A DNA stretch of 64,000 nucleotides, taken from contig JAHDXO010000058.1 of assembly GCA_023382975.1 (NCBI GenBank), forward strand, positions 1-64,000, read 5' to 3'. A program made the translations under genes and the position numbers. The stretch comes from Pirellulaceae bacterium (GTDB taxonomy: Bacteria; Planctomycetota; Planctomycetia; Pirellulales; Pirellulaceae). The notes under the pieces are model-generated. The model was not told the DNA's origin. It did no database searches and saw only the letters and a list, made by a program, of their open reading frames with translations. Below, piece after piece: positions 44,497 through 53,414 of this stretch (position 1 is the stretch's first letter; each line of letters opens with the position of its first letter).

Positions 44497-47400
44497 ATGC
44501 GGAAGCATGAACTTCAACAGTCGCGCTACGCCGAACTGCACTGCAAGACGAATTTCTCGTTCTTGCAGGGCGCCTCGCATCCCGAGGAGTTGGTCGAGCG
44601 CGCGGCCGAAGCCGGATATGCTGCGCTGGCGATCACCGACATGGCCAGCCTGGCGGGCGTGGTGCGGGCGCACGCGGCGGCCAAGCAGGCCGGCTTGCGT
44701 TTGGTGATCGGAGCGGAGATCGAACCTTGCGACGCGCCGCCGGTCGTGCTCTGGGCTACCGATCGAGCGGCCTACGGGCGGTTGTGCCGTCTGATCACGC
44801 TCGGCCGCCGCCGCGCGCCGAAAGGCCAATGCGAGCTGTCTTGGCAGGATGTGGCCGGACATGCCGAAGGGTTGCTGGCCGGCGTGCTGATCCGCGATCC
44901 GGCGCGGGAGGACGGCGACCGTCTGCGCGGCTACCGGGAGTGTTTCGGCGAGCGGGGTTCCTTGCTGGTGGAACTGCAACGCGGTCCCGAAGATACGCAC
45001 CGGTTGGAGCAGTTCCAGCGATTGGCCCGGTCGAGCGGTCTGCCGCTGTTGGCCGCGGGCGACGTGTACTATCACACACCGGCGCGCCAGCCGCTGCAGC
45101 ACGTGCTGACGGCGATCCGGCACGGCGTCACCGTCGACCAGGCCGGTCATCTGCTGTTTCCCAACGCACAGCGTCATCTAAAGTCGCTCGAAGAGATCCA
45201 AGGCATGTTCCACATGGTTCCCGAAGCGATCGAACGGTCGGTCGAGATCGCGGAACGCTGCACGTTTTCCCTGGACGAATTGCGCTACGAGTACCCGTTG
45301 GAACTGGCGCCGCCGGGGCTGACGCCCATCGGGTATTTGAAGCGGCTGACGTGGCAGGGCGCCAAGCGGCGGTATCCGGAAGGCGTGCCGGAAAAGGTGA
45401 TCGGCTTGTTGCGGCACGAGCTGCAACTGATCGAGGAACTGCATTACGAAGCCTATTTCCTGACGGTGTGGGATCTGGTCGTGTTCGCCCGTTCGCGTGG
45501 CATTTTGTGCCAGGGCCGCGGTTCGGCCGCGAACTCGGCGGTTTGTTACTGTCTGGAGATCACCGCGGTGGACCCTGGGCGGATGGACTTGCTGTTCGAG
45601 CGGTTCATCAGCCGGGAACGCAACGAGGCGCCGGACATCGACGTGGATTTCGAACACCAGCGGCGCGAGGAAGTGCTGCAGTATCTGTACGCGAAGTACG
45701 GACGGGAGCGGGCTGGCATGGCGGCGGCCGTGATCACCTACCGCACGCGGTCGGCGATCCGCGAGGTCGGCAAGGCGCTGGGGCTGAGCCTGGACCGCAT
45801 CGATCGGTTGTCCAAGAATATGGACGGATACCCGCAGCAGGCGATCGAACTGGAACAACGCTGCCAGGAGATGGGCATCGACACCGCTTCGGAGACCGGC
45901 CGGCGACTGGTGCATTTGACTCGCGAGTTGATCGGCTTTCCGCGCCATCTGTCGCAGCACACCGGCGGCATGGTGATGACGCGCGGGCCGCTGTGCGAAC
46001 TGGTGCCCATCGAGAACGCCGCCATGGCCGACCGCACGGTGGTCCAGTGGGACAAAGACGATCTGGAGGAGCTGGGCATTCTGAAAGTCGACTGCTTGGC
46101 CTTGGGCATGCTGACGGCGATCCGCAAATGCTTTCAGATGGTTCAGCAGACCAGCGGACGGTGCTTGACGTTGGCCAACGTTCCGGCCGGCGACCGGTCG
46201 GTCTACGACATGATCTGCCGTGCGGACACCACCGGCGTGTTTCAGATCGAAAGCCGGGCGCAGATGTCCATGCTGCCGCGGTTGCGGCCGCGCTGTTACT
46301 ACGATCTGGTGATCGAAGTCGCCATCGTGCGACCGGGTCCGATTCAGGGCCAGATGGTCCATCCCTATCTGCGGCGGCGCGCCGGCGAGGAGCCGGTGAC
46401 GTATCCGAACGACGAAATCCGCCGCGTGCTGGAGAAGACGCTGGGCGTGCCGATCTTTCAGGAGCAGGTCATGAAGTTGGCGGTCGTCGCGGCCGGTTTT
46501 ACGCCGGGCGAGGCGGATCAACTGCGGCGGGCGATGGCGGCTTGGCGAAAGAACGGCCATATCGAGAAATTCCGGCAGAAGCTGCTGGACGGCATGCGCG
46601 AGCGCGGCTTGTCCGAGGAGTTTGCCCAACGCGTGTTTCAGCAGATCCGCGGGTTCGGCGAGTACGGTTTTCCCGAATCCCACGCGGCCAGTTTCGCCCT
46701 GCTGGTTTATGTCTCGGCCTATCTGAAACACTACTATCCGGCTGCGTTCGCCGCCGCCTTGATCAACAGCCAGCCGATGGGTTTTTACGCGCCGGCCCAA
46801 CTGATTCGCGACGCGCGCCAGCACGGGGTCACCGTCCAACCGGCGGACATCAATCACAGCGATTGGGACTGTACGCTGGAGGACCAGCGCACGCTGCGCC
46901 TGGGACTGCGGCTGATCCGCGGCTTATCGCAGCAGGATGCCGAGGCCATCCAGCGAGCCCGCCGCGACGGCCCGTTCCGTTCGGTCGACGAGTTGGCTCG
47001 CCGCACCGGCCTGCTGCGCGGAACGGTCGGTCGTCTGGCTGCCGCGGATGCCTTTGGATCGCTGGACTGCAACCGGCGGCAAGCCGTTTGGAACGCCTTG
47101 TCCCAGCCGAATCATCATCGGCCCGCGCCGCTGACCGACGGTTTGGACGAACCGCCGGAACGTCCGGCCGGACTGGTAGCAGCTTCGGTTCAGGAAGAAG
47201 TGATCGCCGACTATCAAACCACGGGTTTGACGCTGCGCCCGCATCCGGTGTCCTTCCACCGCCAGTCGCTCGAACGTTTGGGAGTCGCGCCGGCGGAACG
47301 TTTGGCGCAGATCCCGAACAACCGCCAAGTGAAAGTTGCCGGGGTGGTCATCATGCGACAGCGTCCCGCCACGGGCAAAGGCATCACGTTTGTGACCTTG

Positions 47401-47601
47401 GAGGACGAAACGGGCATCGTCAACCTGGTCGTTTACAAGGACATCTGGGAGCAGTTTCACCGCATCGCCCGCCACAGCAACGCTTGGCTGGTTCGCGGCC
47501 GGCTGGAACGTCGCCACCGCGTGATTCACGTGATCGTCCAGCACCTGCAAGACTTGCACGAGCAGCTAAGCAAGGTCGTCTCCTCGCGCGACTTTCGCTG
47601 A
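44497..47601 (+). CDS. dnaE2: Error-prone DNA polymerase III alpha subunit DnaE2
   Basis: A 1,034-residue C-family polymerase of the DnaE2/ImuC type, the catalytic part of the mutasome. The PHP domain opens with ELHCKTNFSFLQGASHPEEL; the polymerase active-site acids are in PDIDVDFEH (Asp380, Asp382, Asp384); helix-hairpin-helix and a C-terminal OB domain (VVIMRQRPATGKGITFVTLE) follow. Its length of just over 1,000 residues suits DnaE2 rather than replicative DnaE1. The start at 44497 lies six bases from GGGAGGAG; the ATG at 44491 is too close. It is the last gene of the cassette and converges with the Uma2 gene. Confidence 0.93.
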   Translation: MRKHELQQSRYAELHCKTNFSFLQGASHPEELVERAAEAGYAALAITDMASLAGVVRAHAAAKQAGLRLVIGAEIEPCDAPPVVLWATDRAAYGRLCRLITLGRRRAPKGQCELSWQDVAGHAEGLLAGVLIRDPAREDGDRLRGYRECFGERGSLLVELQRGPEDTHRLEQFQRLARSSGLPLLAAGDVYYHTPARQPLQHVLTAIRHGVTVDQAGHLLFPNAQRHLKSLEEIQGMFHMVPEAIERSVEIAERCTFSLDELRYEYPLELAPPGLTPIGYLKRLTWQGAKRRYPEGVPEKVIGLLRHELQLIEELHYEAYFLTVWDLVVFARSRGILCQGRGSAANSAVCYCLEITAVDPGRMDLLFERFISRERNEAPDIDVDFEHQRREEVLQYLYAKYGRERAGMAAAVITYRTRSAIREVGKALGLSLDRIDRLSKNMDGYPQQAIELEQRCQEMGIDTASETGRRLVHLTRELIGFPRHLSQHTGGMVMTRGPLCELVPIENAAMADRTVVQWDKDDLEELGILKVDCLALGMLTAIRKCFQMVQQTSGRCLTLANVPAGDRSVYDMICRADTTGVFQIESRAQMSMLPRLRPRCYYDLVIEVAIVRPGPIQGQMVHPYLRRRAGEEPVTYPNDEIRRVLEKTLGVPIFQEQVMKLAVVAAGFTPGEADQLRRAMAAWRKNGHIEKFRQKLLDGMRERGLSEEFAQRVFQQIRGFGEYGFPESHAASFALLVYVSAYLKHYYPAAFAAALINSQPMGFYAPAQLIRDARQHGVTVQPADINHSDWDCTLEDQRTLRLGLRLIRGLSQQDAEAIQRARRDGPFRSVDELARRTGLLRGTVGRLAAADAFGSLDCNRRQAVWNALSQPNHHRPAPLTDGLDEPPERPAGLVAASVQEEVIADYQTTGLTLRPHPVSFHRQSLERLGVAPAERLAQIPNNRQVKVAGVVIMRQRPATGKGITFVTLEDETGIVNLVVYKDIWEQFHRIARHSNAWLVRGRLERRHRVIHVIVQHLQDLHEQLSKVVSSRDFR

Positions 47602-47639
47602 ACACGACGGCATCTCGCGATGTCGCGAAGCACCTTGCC

Positions 47640-48323
47640 CTATTTCTGTTGTCGCAAAGCGGCCAGCTCCTGTCGCAACCGTTCGACCTCTGCTTCGGCC
47701 TGCCGCAGGGCGGCAAGGGTCTCCAACCTCGCTTCCTGCTGCGTCGGCAGCCAGCGGCGCCGGGCCGGGTCGTAGAACCGCAACTGGTCTCCGTCGGCCT
47801 CCAGATGCAGCCCCAGTTCCTTGCTCGGCAGTCGTCCATCGACCGGTGCGATCGGTACGTAGCGACCGCGACTCAGACGATGGCCCTGCAGACGCGGATT
47901 CAGGTACTCCGCGCGGGGATCGAACAGGAAGTACTCTGCCACCTTGATCTCGTCCCGGTAGATCTCCAGCTTGTCCTCCAAGTCCTCGTCCCGCGTCGAT
48001 TGGCTGGTCACTTCGATCACCATGTTCGGCGCGCGGCCTTCTTCCCACAGCAAGTAGTTCTCTCGATCCCGCGGTTCCAGATCCCGGACCACCAGCACGT
48101 CGGGCGAAACGTGGCGGCGTTTGTTCCCCGGTCGGTAGAACAGCAGGATGTTGCCCGACACGTACACCTGCTGGCCGGCGTAGTGCATTTTCAGCGTCTC
48201 GATGGCAGAAAACATGACGCCGCGGTGCAGATCGGTTTCGCCCATGGGTCTTCCGTCCGAGGTGGGATAGTCGATAGCCGGTTTCTCTGCTTTCGCCGTC
48301 AAGGTAGCAGCGGTCGCGGGCAT
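47640..48323 (-). CDS. Uma2 family protein (PD-(D/E)XK nuclease fold)
   Basis: A 227-residue Uma2/DUF820 protein. Recognisable are HRGVMFSAIETLKMHY, VSPDVLVV (Asp), PNMVIEVTSQST (Glu/Thr) and EYFLFDP. The fold is that of restriction-endonuclease-like nucleases and the acidic residues of the active site appear present. The C terminus is a glutamine-rich coiled coil (ALRQAEAEVERLRQELAALR). Such genes are very numerous in planctomycetes and cyanobacteria, with unknown function. No partner gene is linked. Confidence 0.88.
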   Translation of the reverse strand: MPATAATLTAKAEKPAIDYPTSDGRPMGETDLHRGVMFSAIETLKMHYAGQQVYVSGNILLFYRPGNKRRHVSPDVLVVRDLEPRDRENYLLWEEGRAPNMVIEVTSQSTRDEDLEDKLEIYRDEIKVAEYFLFDPRAEYLNPRLQGHRLSRGRYVPIAPVDGRLPSKELGLHLEADGDQLRFYDPARRRWLPTQQEARLETLAALRQAEAEVERLRQELAALRQQK

Positions 48324-48470
48324 AGGCAGTTCTCCCCAAGGTATTTCCCAGCGTCAGCCGGTCGTGCGTGAACGGTCCGACGCCTACTCACCGAACCGTC
48401 GGAACGCGAACCGCCTTCATTATAGACCGATCGTCGCTACACGACGACCGAATCCGACCCCGGCGCGCAG

Positions 48471-48505
48471 AAAAAGGCCTCGCGCCGCCGATGCAGCGCG
48501 AGGCC
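48471..48505 (-). terminator. Rho-independent terminator of the DUF1571 gene
   Basis: GGCCTCGCGC at 48476-48485 and GCGCGAGGCC at 48496-48505 form a perfect ten-pair stem with a ten-base loop, followed on the minus strand by TTTTT (48475-48471). It lies 34 bases after the stop codon of the leftward gene. Confidence 0.88.
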
Positions 48506-48538
48506 AGGAGGGACACCCGTCACGGAAGTATCGATCGT

Positions 48539-49423
48539 TCAACGGAAGTTGTATTCCGAGTTGGTATCGTCGAAATCCTTGTCGGACAGACCAACGTTCA
48601 GTTTCAGATTCAGGTACGTGTACTCTTCCAACACCGGCGGATCTTCGCCAGCCCTGGTCGGAAACCCGTACGCTGCATAGCGGACAGGAACCTGCAATTC
48701 GTCGTCGATGAAGATGTGCGCGACGTGGAATTCCAGCTCCGGGTTGGGATCGGGATATTTGATCTGCAGCATGGTGCAGACGCGGCCGTTGATCTTGGCG
48801 TTCTGGTGGAACGTCACTTCGCAGTTCTTATTATTGGCCTTCTTCTCCCGCTCGCCCCGCTCGATCAGTTTCAGCACCAGGTTTTCCAGCCCAACATCCG
48901 TGATCGGATACAGTTGGCCTCGCATGGCGATGATCCCGTTGGGCCGCAACCAGACCGTCGGCAGGTACTTGCCGGCCGTACCACCTTCGCGGGCAATCAG
49001 TTTGTCGTCGTTCTTCCCCTCGACGTACATGACTTCGCGTCCCTTGACCGTCGTCGGCTTCAGGAAGTACATGTACACGCTGAACGGGGTCACCACCTTC
49101 TCGTCCACCACTTGGCGATTGCGGATCTTGGTGAACATGTACTCGAAATCGCTCAACTGGCCGTTGATCCGCTCGCGTTTGACCAGCGTGCAGGTATAGT
49201 CCCTGATGTCGCTGCGGATCGTCACCAGGCCGTTGCGGGCCAAGTCCAAGGCGGGATCAAGCGGGTGGGAAGGTGGAACCGGAGCCGTCGCCTTGGCAAC
49301 CCGCAGGACGGGTTCGGAGAGATCCTCGCGACTTCGAGGGGCGTCTTGCGCCACAATCGACGAACAACAATACGCCATCAGCGTACCAAGCACCGCGTGA
49401 ACGATCACTGAATTCCATTTCAT
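48539..49423 (-). CDS. DUF1571 family secreted protein
   Basis: A 294-residue protein with a signal peptide and the DUF1571 pattern known from planctomycetes: IRDYTCTLVKRERINGQLSD, then EYMFTKIRNRQVVDEKVVTP and YMYFLKPTTVKGREVMYVEG. The fold resembles LolA/LolB-type half-barrels, so lipid or lipoprotein binding in the periplasm is a possibility, but no function is established. The start at 49423 has GGAG about nine bases upstream. It ends at a strong terminator. Confidence 0.85.
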   Translation of the reverse strand: MKWNSVIVHAVLGTLMAYCCSSIVAQDAPRSREDLSEPVLRVAKATAPVPPSHPLDPALDLARNGLVTIRSDIRDYTCTLVKRERINGQLSDFEYMFTKIRNRQVVDEKVVTPFSVYMYFLKPTTVKGREVMYVEGKNDDKLIAREGGTAGKYLPTVWLRPNGIIAMRGQLYPITDVGLENLVLKLIERGEREKKANNKNCEVTFHQNAKINGRVCTMLQIKYPDPNPELEFHVAHIFIDDELQVPVRYAAYGFPTRAGEDPPVLEEYTYLNLKLNVGLSDKDFDDTNSEYNFR

Positions 49424-49676
49424 CAATTCAATCTCCTCGACCCTGGAGAGAGGCTCCATCCTGCACGAACGCCAGTGCTGGACGCCGTCTCGACTCGTTC
49501 TTGAACTACCGGCATGAAGACGATCCGAGTGGTTGTATCGCCCCGCAAGCTAGCAGATAATAAATTTTCGCGGAGGTCGTGCCAGTTCTTGCCCAGGTGG
49601 TCTATCCGGTTAACTGGCCATTCGGTACGACCGTCGCCATTTTACAGCGAACGGTCCGTTGAAGGGAGACGATTTC

Positions 49677-50330
49677 GTGGAGGCCGCGAAAATCTTGCTG
49701 GATGTCGTCGTGTCGCAGATGTTCGGCGAAAATGCGTTTATTGCACGTCTGGAGGGGCGAGGGGACTGTCTGGTTGTGGACCCCGGCTTCGACGCCGATC
49801 GGATCATTCAGCAGATCGAGGATCTGCAATTGACGCCCGCGGCCATCTTGAACACCCACGGTCACGCCGACCATATCGCCGGGAACGGAATGCTGAAACA
49901 GCGTTGGCCGCAGTGTCCGCTGGTGATCGGCGCCGACGAGGCTGCGAAACTGACCGACCCGGCCGGCAATCTCTCGGGTTCGTACGGAATCGGTCTCGTC
50001 AGCCCTCCGGCAGACCGACTTGTCCGCGACGGCGAGACGTTCGAGGCCGCCGGGATCGAACTCGAAGTCCTCGCGACTCCGGGGCACAGTTGCGGGCATG
50101 TGGTCTTCTTGTACAAGGGAAACTCGCCCTGGATCGTTTTCGGGGGAGACGTATTGTTCCAAGGAAGCGTGGGGCGAGCCGACTTTCCAGACAGCGACCC
50201 GCGGGTGCTAGCAGATTCGATCCGCGGCAAACTTTACAGTCTTCCGGAGGACACCATCGTACTGCCGGGCCACGGCGACCCGACCACGATCGGCCGGGAG
50301 CGACACTCCAACCCGTTCGTGCGCGGCTGA
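49677..50330 (+). CDS. Metallo-beta-lactamase-fold hydrolase (glyoxalase II-like)
   Basis: A 217-residue hydrolase with the metal site THGHADHIAG, followed by ATPGHSCGHVVF, FGGDVLFQGSVGRAD and LPGHGDPTTIG. This is the short glyoxalase II-like/YcbL-type group that hydrolyses thioesters such as S-lactoylglutathione or similar. It is predicted to be cytosolic. The start is most likely the GTG at 49677, preceded by GAAGGGAG; a TTG at 49659 is also open. Its stop is 28 bases from that of the converging peptidase gene. Confidence 0.88.
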   Translation: MEAAKILLDVVVSQMFGENAFIARLEGRGDCLVVDPGFDADRIIQQIEDLQLTPAAILNTHGHADHIAGNGMLKQRWPQCPLVIGADEAAKLTDPAGNLSGSYGIGLVSPPADRLVRDGETFEAAGIELEVLATPGHSCGHVVFLYKGNSPWIVFGGDVLFQGSVGRADFPDSDPRVLADSIRGKLYSLPEDTIVLPGHGDPTTIGRERHSNPFVRG

Positions 50331-50358
50331 ACGCTTCGCCACCGCAAAACGCTTCGGG

Positions 50359-51465
50359 CTAGGTGGCCTCGACCGCAGGTTCTTGGGATGCAGCCAATGC
50401 TGGCATCATCAGGGCGTGAAGCTGCTCTTGAAGACCGTTCACGTCGGCGAGCAGTTCGGATGCCGGTCGACTTTCCCCCGTCGGTACGTCCGGAAACGAC
50501 CGCAACAGCAGCAGTCGGCGACGCATCGATGGCCGTCCGTCTTGGGAATCGTCCTCGGCTTCGTCCAGGAAGCGATCTTCCAAATACGTCTGGCTCTCTG
50601 GACTGAACTCGCGCGACCGGTCCACGAAAAAGCGATAGACATTGCCCCGAACCGAGATCTTGTGGTCCGTCAACCGGCTCCGAAAGTCCTCGACAGCCGA
50701 GTCGAATTCGTGAGCCAGCAACCAGTCTTTCAGCAGCGTGCGAACCGCCAGGTCGCCTCCGTAGGCGCCGGCACTCACGGCATCGGCATGCAATTCATGG
50801 TGTCGCTGAATCGGTTGGCATAGCCACGAAACAAGCCGGTGAAAGCACCAAAAGAACCAAAAAATGGGATCCGCACGATGCCACCGCCGCTTTGCCAGCG
50901 GCTCCCAAGCGCGCCGCAGGGACTCCAAAAAGCGAAACAGAAACACCACGGCCGTGGTGTGGTGATTTCGAAAATGCACCAGTTCGTGCGCCACGATGAC
51001 CCGCAACTCGGCCACCGTCAGCATCAGCAACTCGGGCAGTCCCAGCACGAGAGTCAACTGGCGGTTCGTTCGGATCGAGAACCGGCGCTGCTCCAGAACG
51101 TAGCATTCCGCCACGCTGGCGATTCGAATCTCGTCCGGTTGAGGCGCAGCGACTTGGCGGCATACATCGATCACCACGTCATGCAACACGGAATTCGCCT
51201 CGCGATCCAGGGGCAAAGTCGCTTGGCTGTCAGGCCGCTCGTCATATTTCGGGGTAAGGACCCCAATCATCAGAATCGCAATTCGCCAAGCGATTCGGAC
51301 CACCAGCCACCCGATGACGGCGCTGGCCAACAACAGTGCGGCGTCGCCGAACCCGGGTTCCCACGAGCGATTTAACAAAAAGTCCAGAAACCGAAACAGT
51401 TCGAAAAACGCACCAATCAACAGCCCGAAGAACAGGACGATGACCGCGCAAACTACAAGATTCAT
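50359..51465 (-). CDS. M48-type membrane metallopeptidase
   Basis: A 368-residue integral-membrane zinc peptidase. Two hydrophobic segments lie at about 3-30 and 42-70 (VVCAVIVLFFGLLIGAF). The zinc motif HELVH is at residues 160-164 (VIVAHELVHFRNHH), and the ELHADAVSAG segment supplies the third ligand region. It resembles HtpX/Ste24-type peptidases, which degrade membrane or unfolded proteins. The C-terminal region has acidic and arginine stretches. The start at 51465 lacks a strong ribosome site; a longer start at 51588 is possible. Confidence 0.75.
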   Translation of the reverse strand: MNLVVCAVIVLFFGLLIGAFFELFRFLDFLLNRSWEPGFGDAALLLASAVIGWLVVRIAWRIAILMIGVLTPKYDERPDSQATLPLDREANSVLHDVVIDVCRQVAAPQPDEIRIASVAECYVLEQRRFSIRTNRQLTLVLGLPELLMLTVAELRVIVAHELVHFRNHHTTAVVFLFRFLESLRRAWEPLAKRRWHRADPIFWFFWCFHRLVSWLCQPIQRHHELHADAVSAGAYGGDLAVRTLLKDWLLAHEFDSAVEDFRSRLTDHKISVRGNVYRFFVDRSREFSPESQTYLEDRFLDEAEDDSQDGRPSMRRRLLLLRSFPDVPTGESRPASELLADVNGLQEQLHALMMPALAASQEPAVEAT

Positions 51466-51848
51466 CCCATTGGCGTACAAAACGCGACGGGCAGAACGGT
51501 AACCTCCCGCGTCTTTTCGGCTTCTCGGCTGATTTGTCGACGAAATACTAGAATTCACTTTCCAATCCTTAGGACGGAGTCTGGTCATTCCGGCCGGGTT
51601 GCTTCTGGGCCGGAAAACCCCGCATAATCCAAAGCTTATCACAGATAGGCAGTCATACCTACGTCTTTTGTTGGATCGCCTCCGACCCCGCTGCGGACCG
51701 AGTGGTAAGATTTCGGGAATTGTGATGCGATTCTGGCACAGATTTGTTGACGTTAGCGATTGACCCGGTAAACTAGGTAACTTAACGTGCCGTTTCGGTC
51801 CTTACCGTTCGCGTAGCTGTATTGGCGACGTTTTTTCGCGGGCAGATT
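51466..51848. promoter_or_regulatory. Divergent intergenic region with promoter for the activator gene
   Basis: TTGACG at 51747-51752, a 16-base spacer and TAAACT at 51769-51774 form a reasonable sigma-70 promoter 74 bases before the ATG at 51849. The remaining sequence of this 383-base gap shows no gene. The M48 peptidase could start up to about 120 bases further upstream, inside this gap. Confidence 0.45.
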
Positions 51849-53264
51849 ATGGGACATACCACCGCCTGGATCGTCACCGAAGATAGCACACTCACCAACC
51901 ATGTGAGCGAACAGTTGCGGCAGTTGCGTGACTGCGACGTTGTCGCGGTCGCACCGGCCCGCTGGCTCTCCGGCGATTTCGACGCCGTCCGCCCCCGTTG
52001 GCTGTTGCTCGATTTGCGGTCTTCGGTGGGTTCGGCGAGCGAATTGTGGAACGATCTGCCAGCGGTGCGCGAGCGAACACGGCAGCTTCCCGGTTCGCCG
52101 CTGGACTGCCTTGCCATTCTTGACGACGGGTATCCCATCGAGTTCGCCAAGCGGGCCGACCAACACTTGGCCGGCCACGTGTTCTGGCCCGTCGGGACCG
52201 CTGCGATGCAGGCGGCTTTGGCAGCGGCCGAAAGCGGCTCGACCTTGCGACGCAGCGGGGCCGAACCGGAGTGCAGGATTGTCAGCAGCGAGCGTTACGC
52301 TTTTCGCACGTACACACCCGCCTTGTTCCCGTTACTGGACAATTTGCAGCGAGCGGCCCAGCACGACTTCACAATCCTCGTGGTGGGCGAGACAGGGACC
52401 GGCAAGACGACACTGGCCGGAATCATCCACGAACTGTCACCGCGGCGCGAGCATCGTTTCTTGAACGTCGCTTGCGGCGCCCTACCGGGCGATCTGATCG
52501 ACAGCGAATTGTTCGGGCATGTGCGTGGTGCATTTACCGGCGCCGACCGCGAGAAGAGCGGCAAGTTCGAAGCCGCAGGCGAGGGCACCATCCTGCTGGA
52601 CGAGATCGACGTGCTGGGGATGCTGCAGCAGGCCAAGTTGCTACGAGTCTTGGAGACCGGCGAATTCGAACCGATCGGTTCGAACGAGACGCGAACGACG
52701 CGCTGCCGGACGATCGTCGCGTCGAACGTCAGCCTGGAAGACCTGATGGGCGAGCAGCGGTTCCGGTCCGATTTGTACTACCGTCTGAACCAAGTCAAGT
52801 TCGAGATCCCGCCACTGCGCGAACGGCCATCCGACATCGTGCCGCTGGCGGTCGATTTCATCGACCAGTGCCGGCGTGAGCACGGTCTGCCCATCACCCG
52901 GATTCACCCGGATCTGCTGACGATTCTGAAGGCGTACCGTTGGCCGGGGAACATCCGCGAACTTCGCAACGAAGTACGGCGCTGTGCGCTGTTCCACCAA
53001 GACGGCCTAGTGGCTTCCGGAAGCCTGTCGCTGGCGATTCTGCGAGGTGCCGAATCGGGGCGACCGTCGGGCCGCATGGAGACCGAGCGATCGGCGCTGG
53101 CGAACGACGTGGCCATGACCGAGCGCGACTGCATCGAGCAGATGCTTCGCGAGCAGAACTTCAATCGAGCCGCGACAGCCCGGGCTTTGGGAATCAGTCG
53201 CGTGACGCTCTACAACAAGATTCGCAAGTATCGCATCCCGCTCGACGGCCACGAAGACGCCTGA
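51849..53264 (+). CDS. Sigma-54-type AAA+ transcription activator with degenerate receiver
   Basis: A 471-residue enhancer-binding protein. The N-terminal 130 residues resemble a response-regulator receiver (WLLLDLR, Asp55 possible) but lack the normal acidic pocket and T/K pattern, so it may be a pseudo-receiver. The AAA+ module has GETGTGKT (180-187), GAFTGA (227-232, the sigma-54 contact loop) and FRSDLYYRLNQVKFEIPPLR. A Fis-type HTH closes the protein (NRAATARALGISRVTLYNKI). It would activate sigma-54 promoters from remote sites; no sensor kinase is adjacent. The ATG at 51849 has only a weak site. Confidence 0.9.
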   Translation: MGHTTAWIVTEDSTLTNHVSEQLRQLRDCDVVAVAPARWLSGDFDAVRPRWLLLDLRSSVGSASELWNDLPAVRERTRQLPGSPLDCLAILDDGYPIEFAKRADQHLAGHVFWPVGTAAMQAALAAAESGSTLRRSGAEPECRIVSSERYAFRTYTPALFPLLDNLQRAAQHDFTILVVGETGTGKTTLAGIIHELSPRREHRFLNVACGALPGDLIDSELFGHVRGAFTGADREKSGKFEAAGEGTILLDEIDVLGMLQQAKLLRVLETGEFEPIGSNETRTTRCRTIVASNVSLEDLMGEQRFRSDLYYRLNQVKFEIPPLRERPSDIVPLAVDFIDQCRREHGLPITRIHPDLLTILKAYRWPGNIRELRNEVRRCALFHQDGLVASGSLSLAILRGAESGRPSGRMETERSALANDVAMTERDCIEQMLREQNFNRAATARALGISRVTLYNKIRKYRIPLDGHEDA

Positions 53265-53414
53265 ACGACCGTGCTTCCGAATTCTATCCGTCGCCATCGC
53301 ATCGAACATCGACGACGCGTTTTCGACGCTTGCGATCGAACTGGACATCCGACAAGCGGACGCATGATCTGCAAGTGACGGAGTTGGCCTCACCCGATCG
53401 CCGCCGATCTTTTC

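Noticed and set aside
44727-48371. Long plus-strand open frame of 1,214 codons overlapping dnaE2 and Uma2
   Set aside because: It is a frame shadow of dnaE2 with arginine/glycine/alanine-rich sequence and no recognisable domain.
51734-51750. Sigma-54 promoter starting TGGCAC before the activator gene
   Set aside because: The -12 GC element is missing at the proper distance; a sigma-70 pair fits better.
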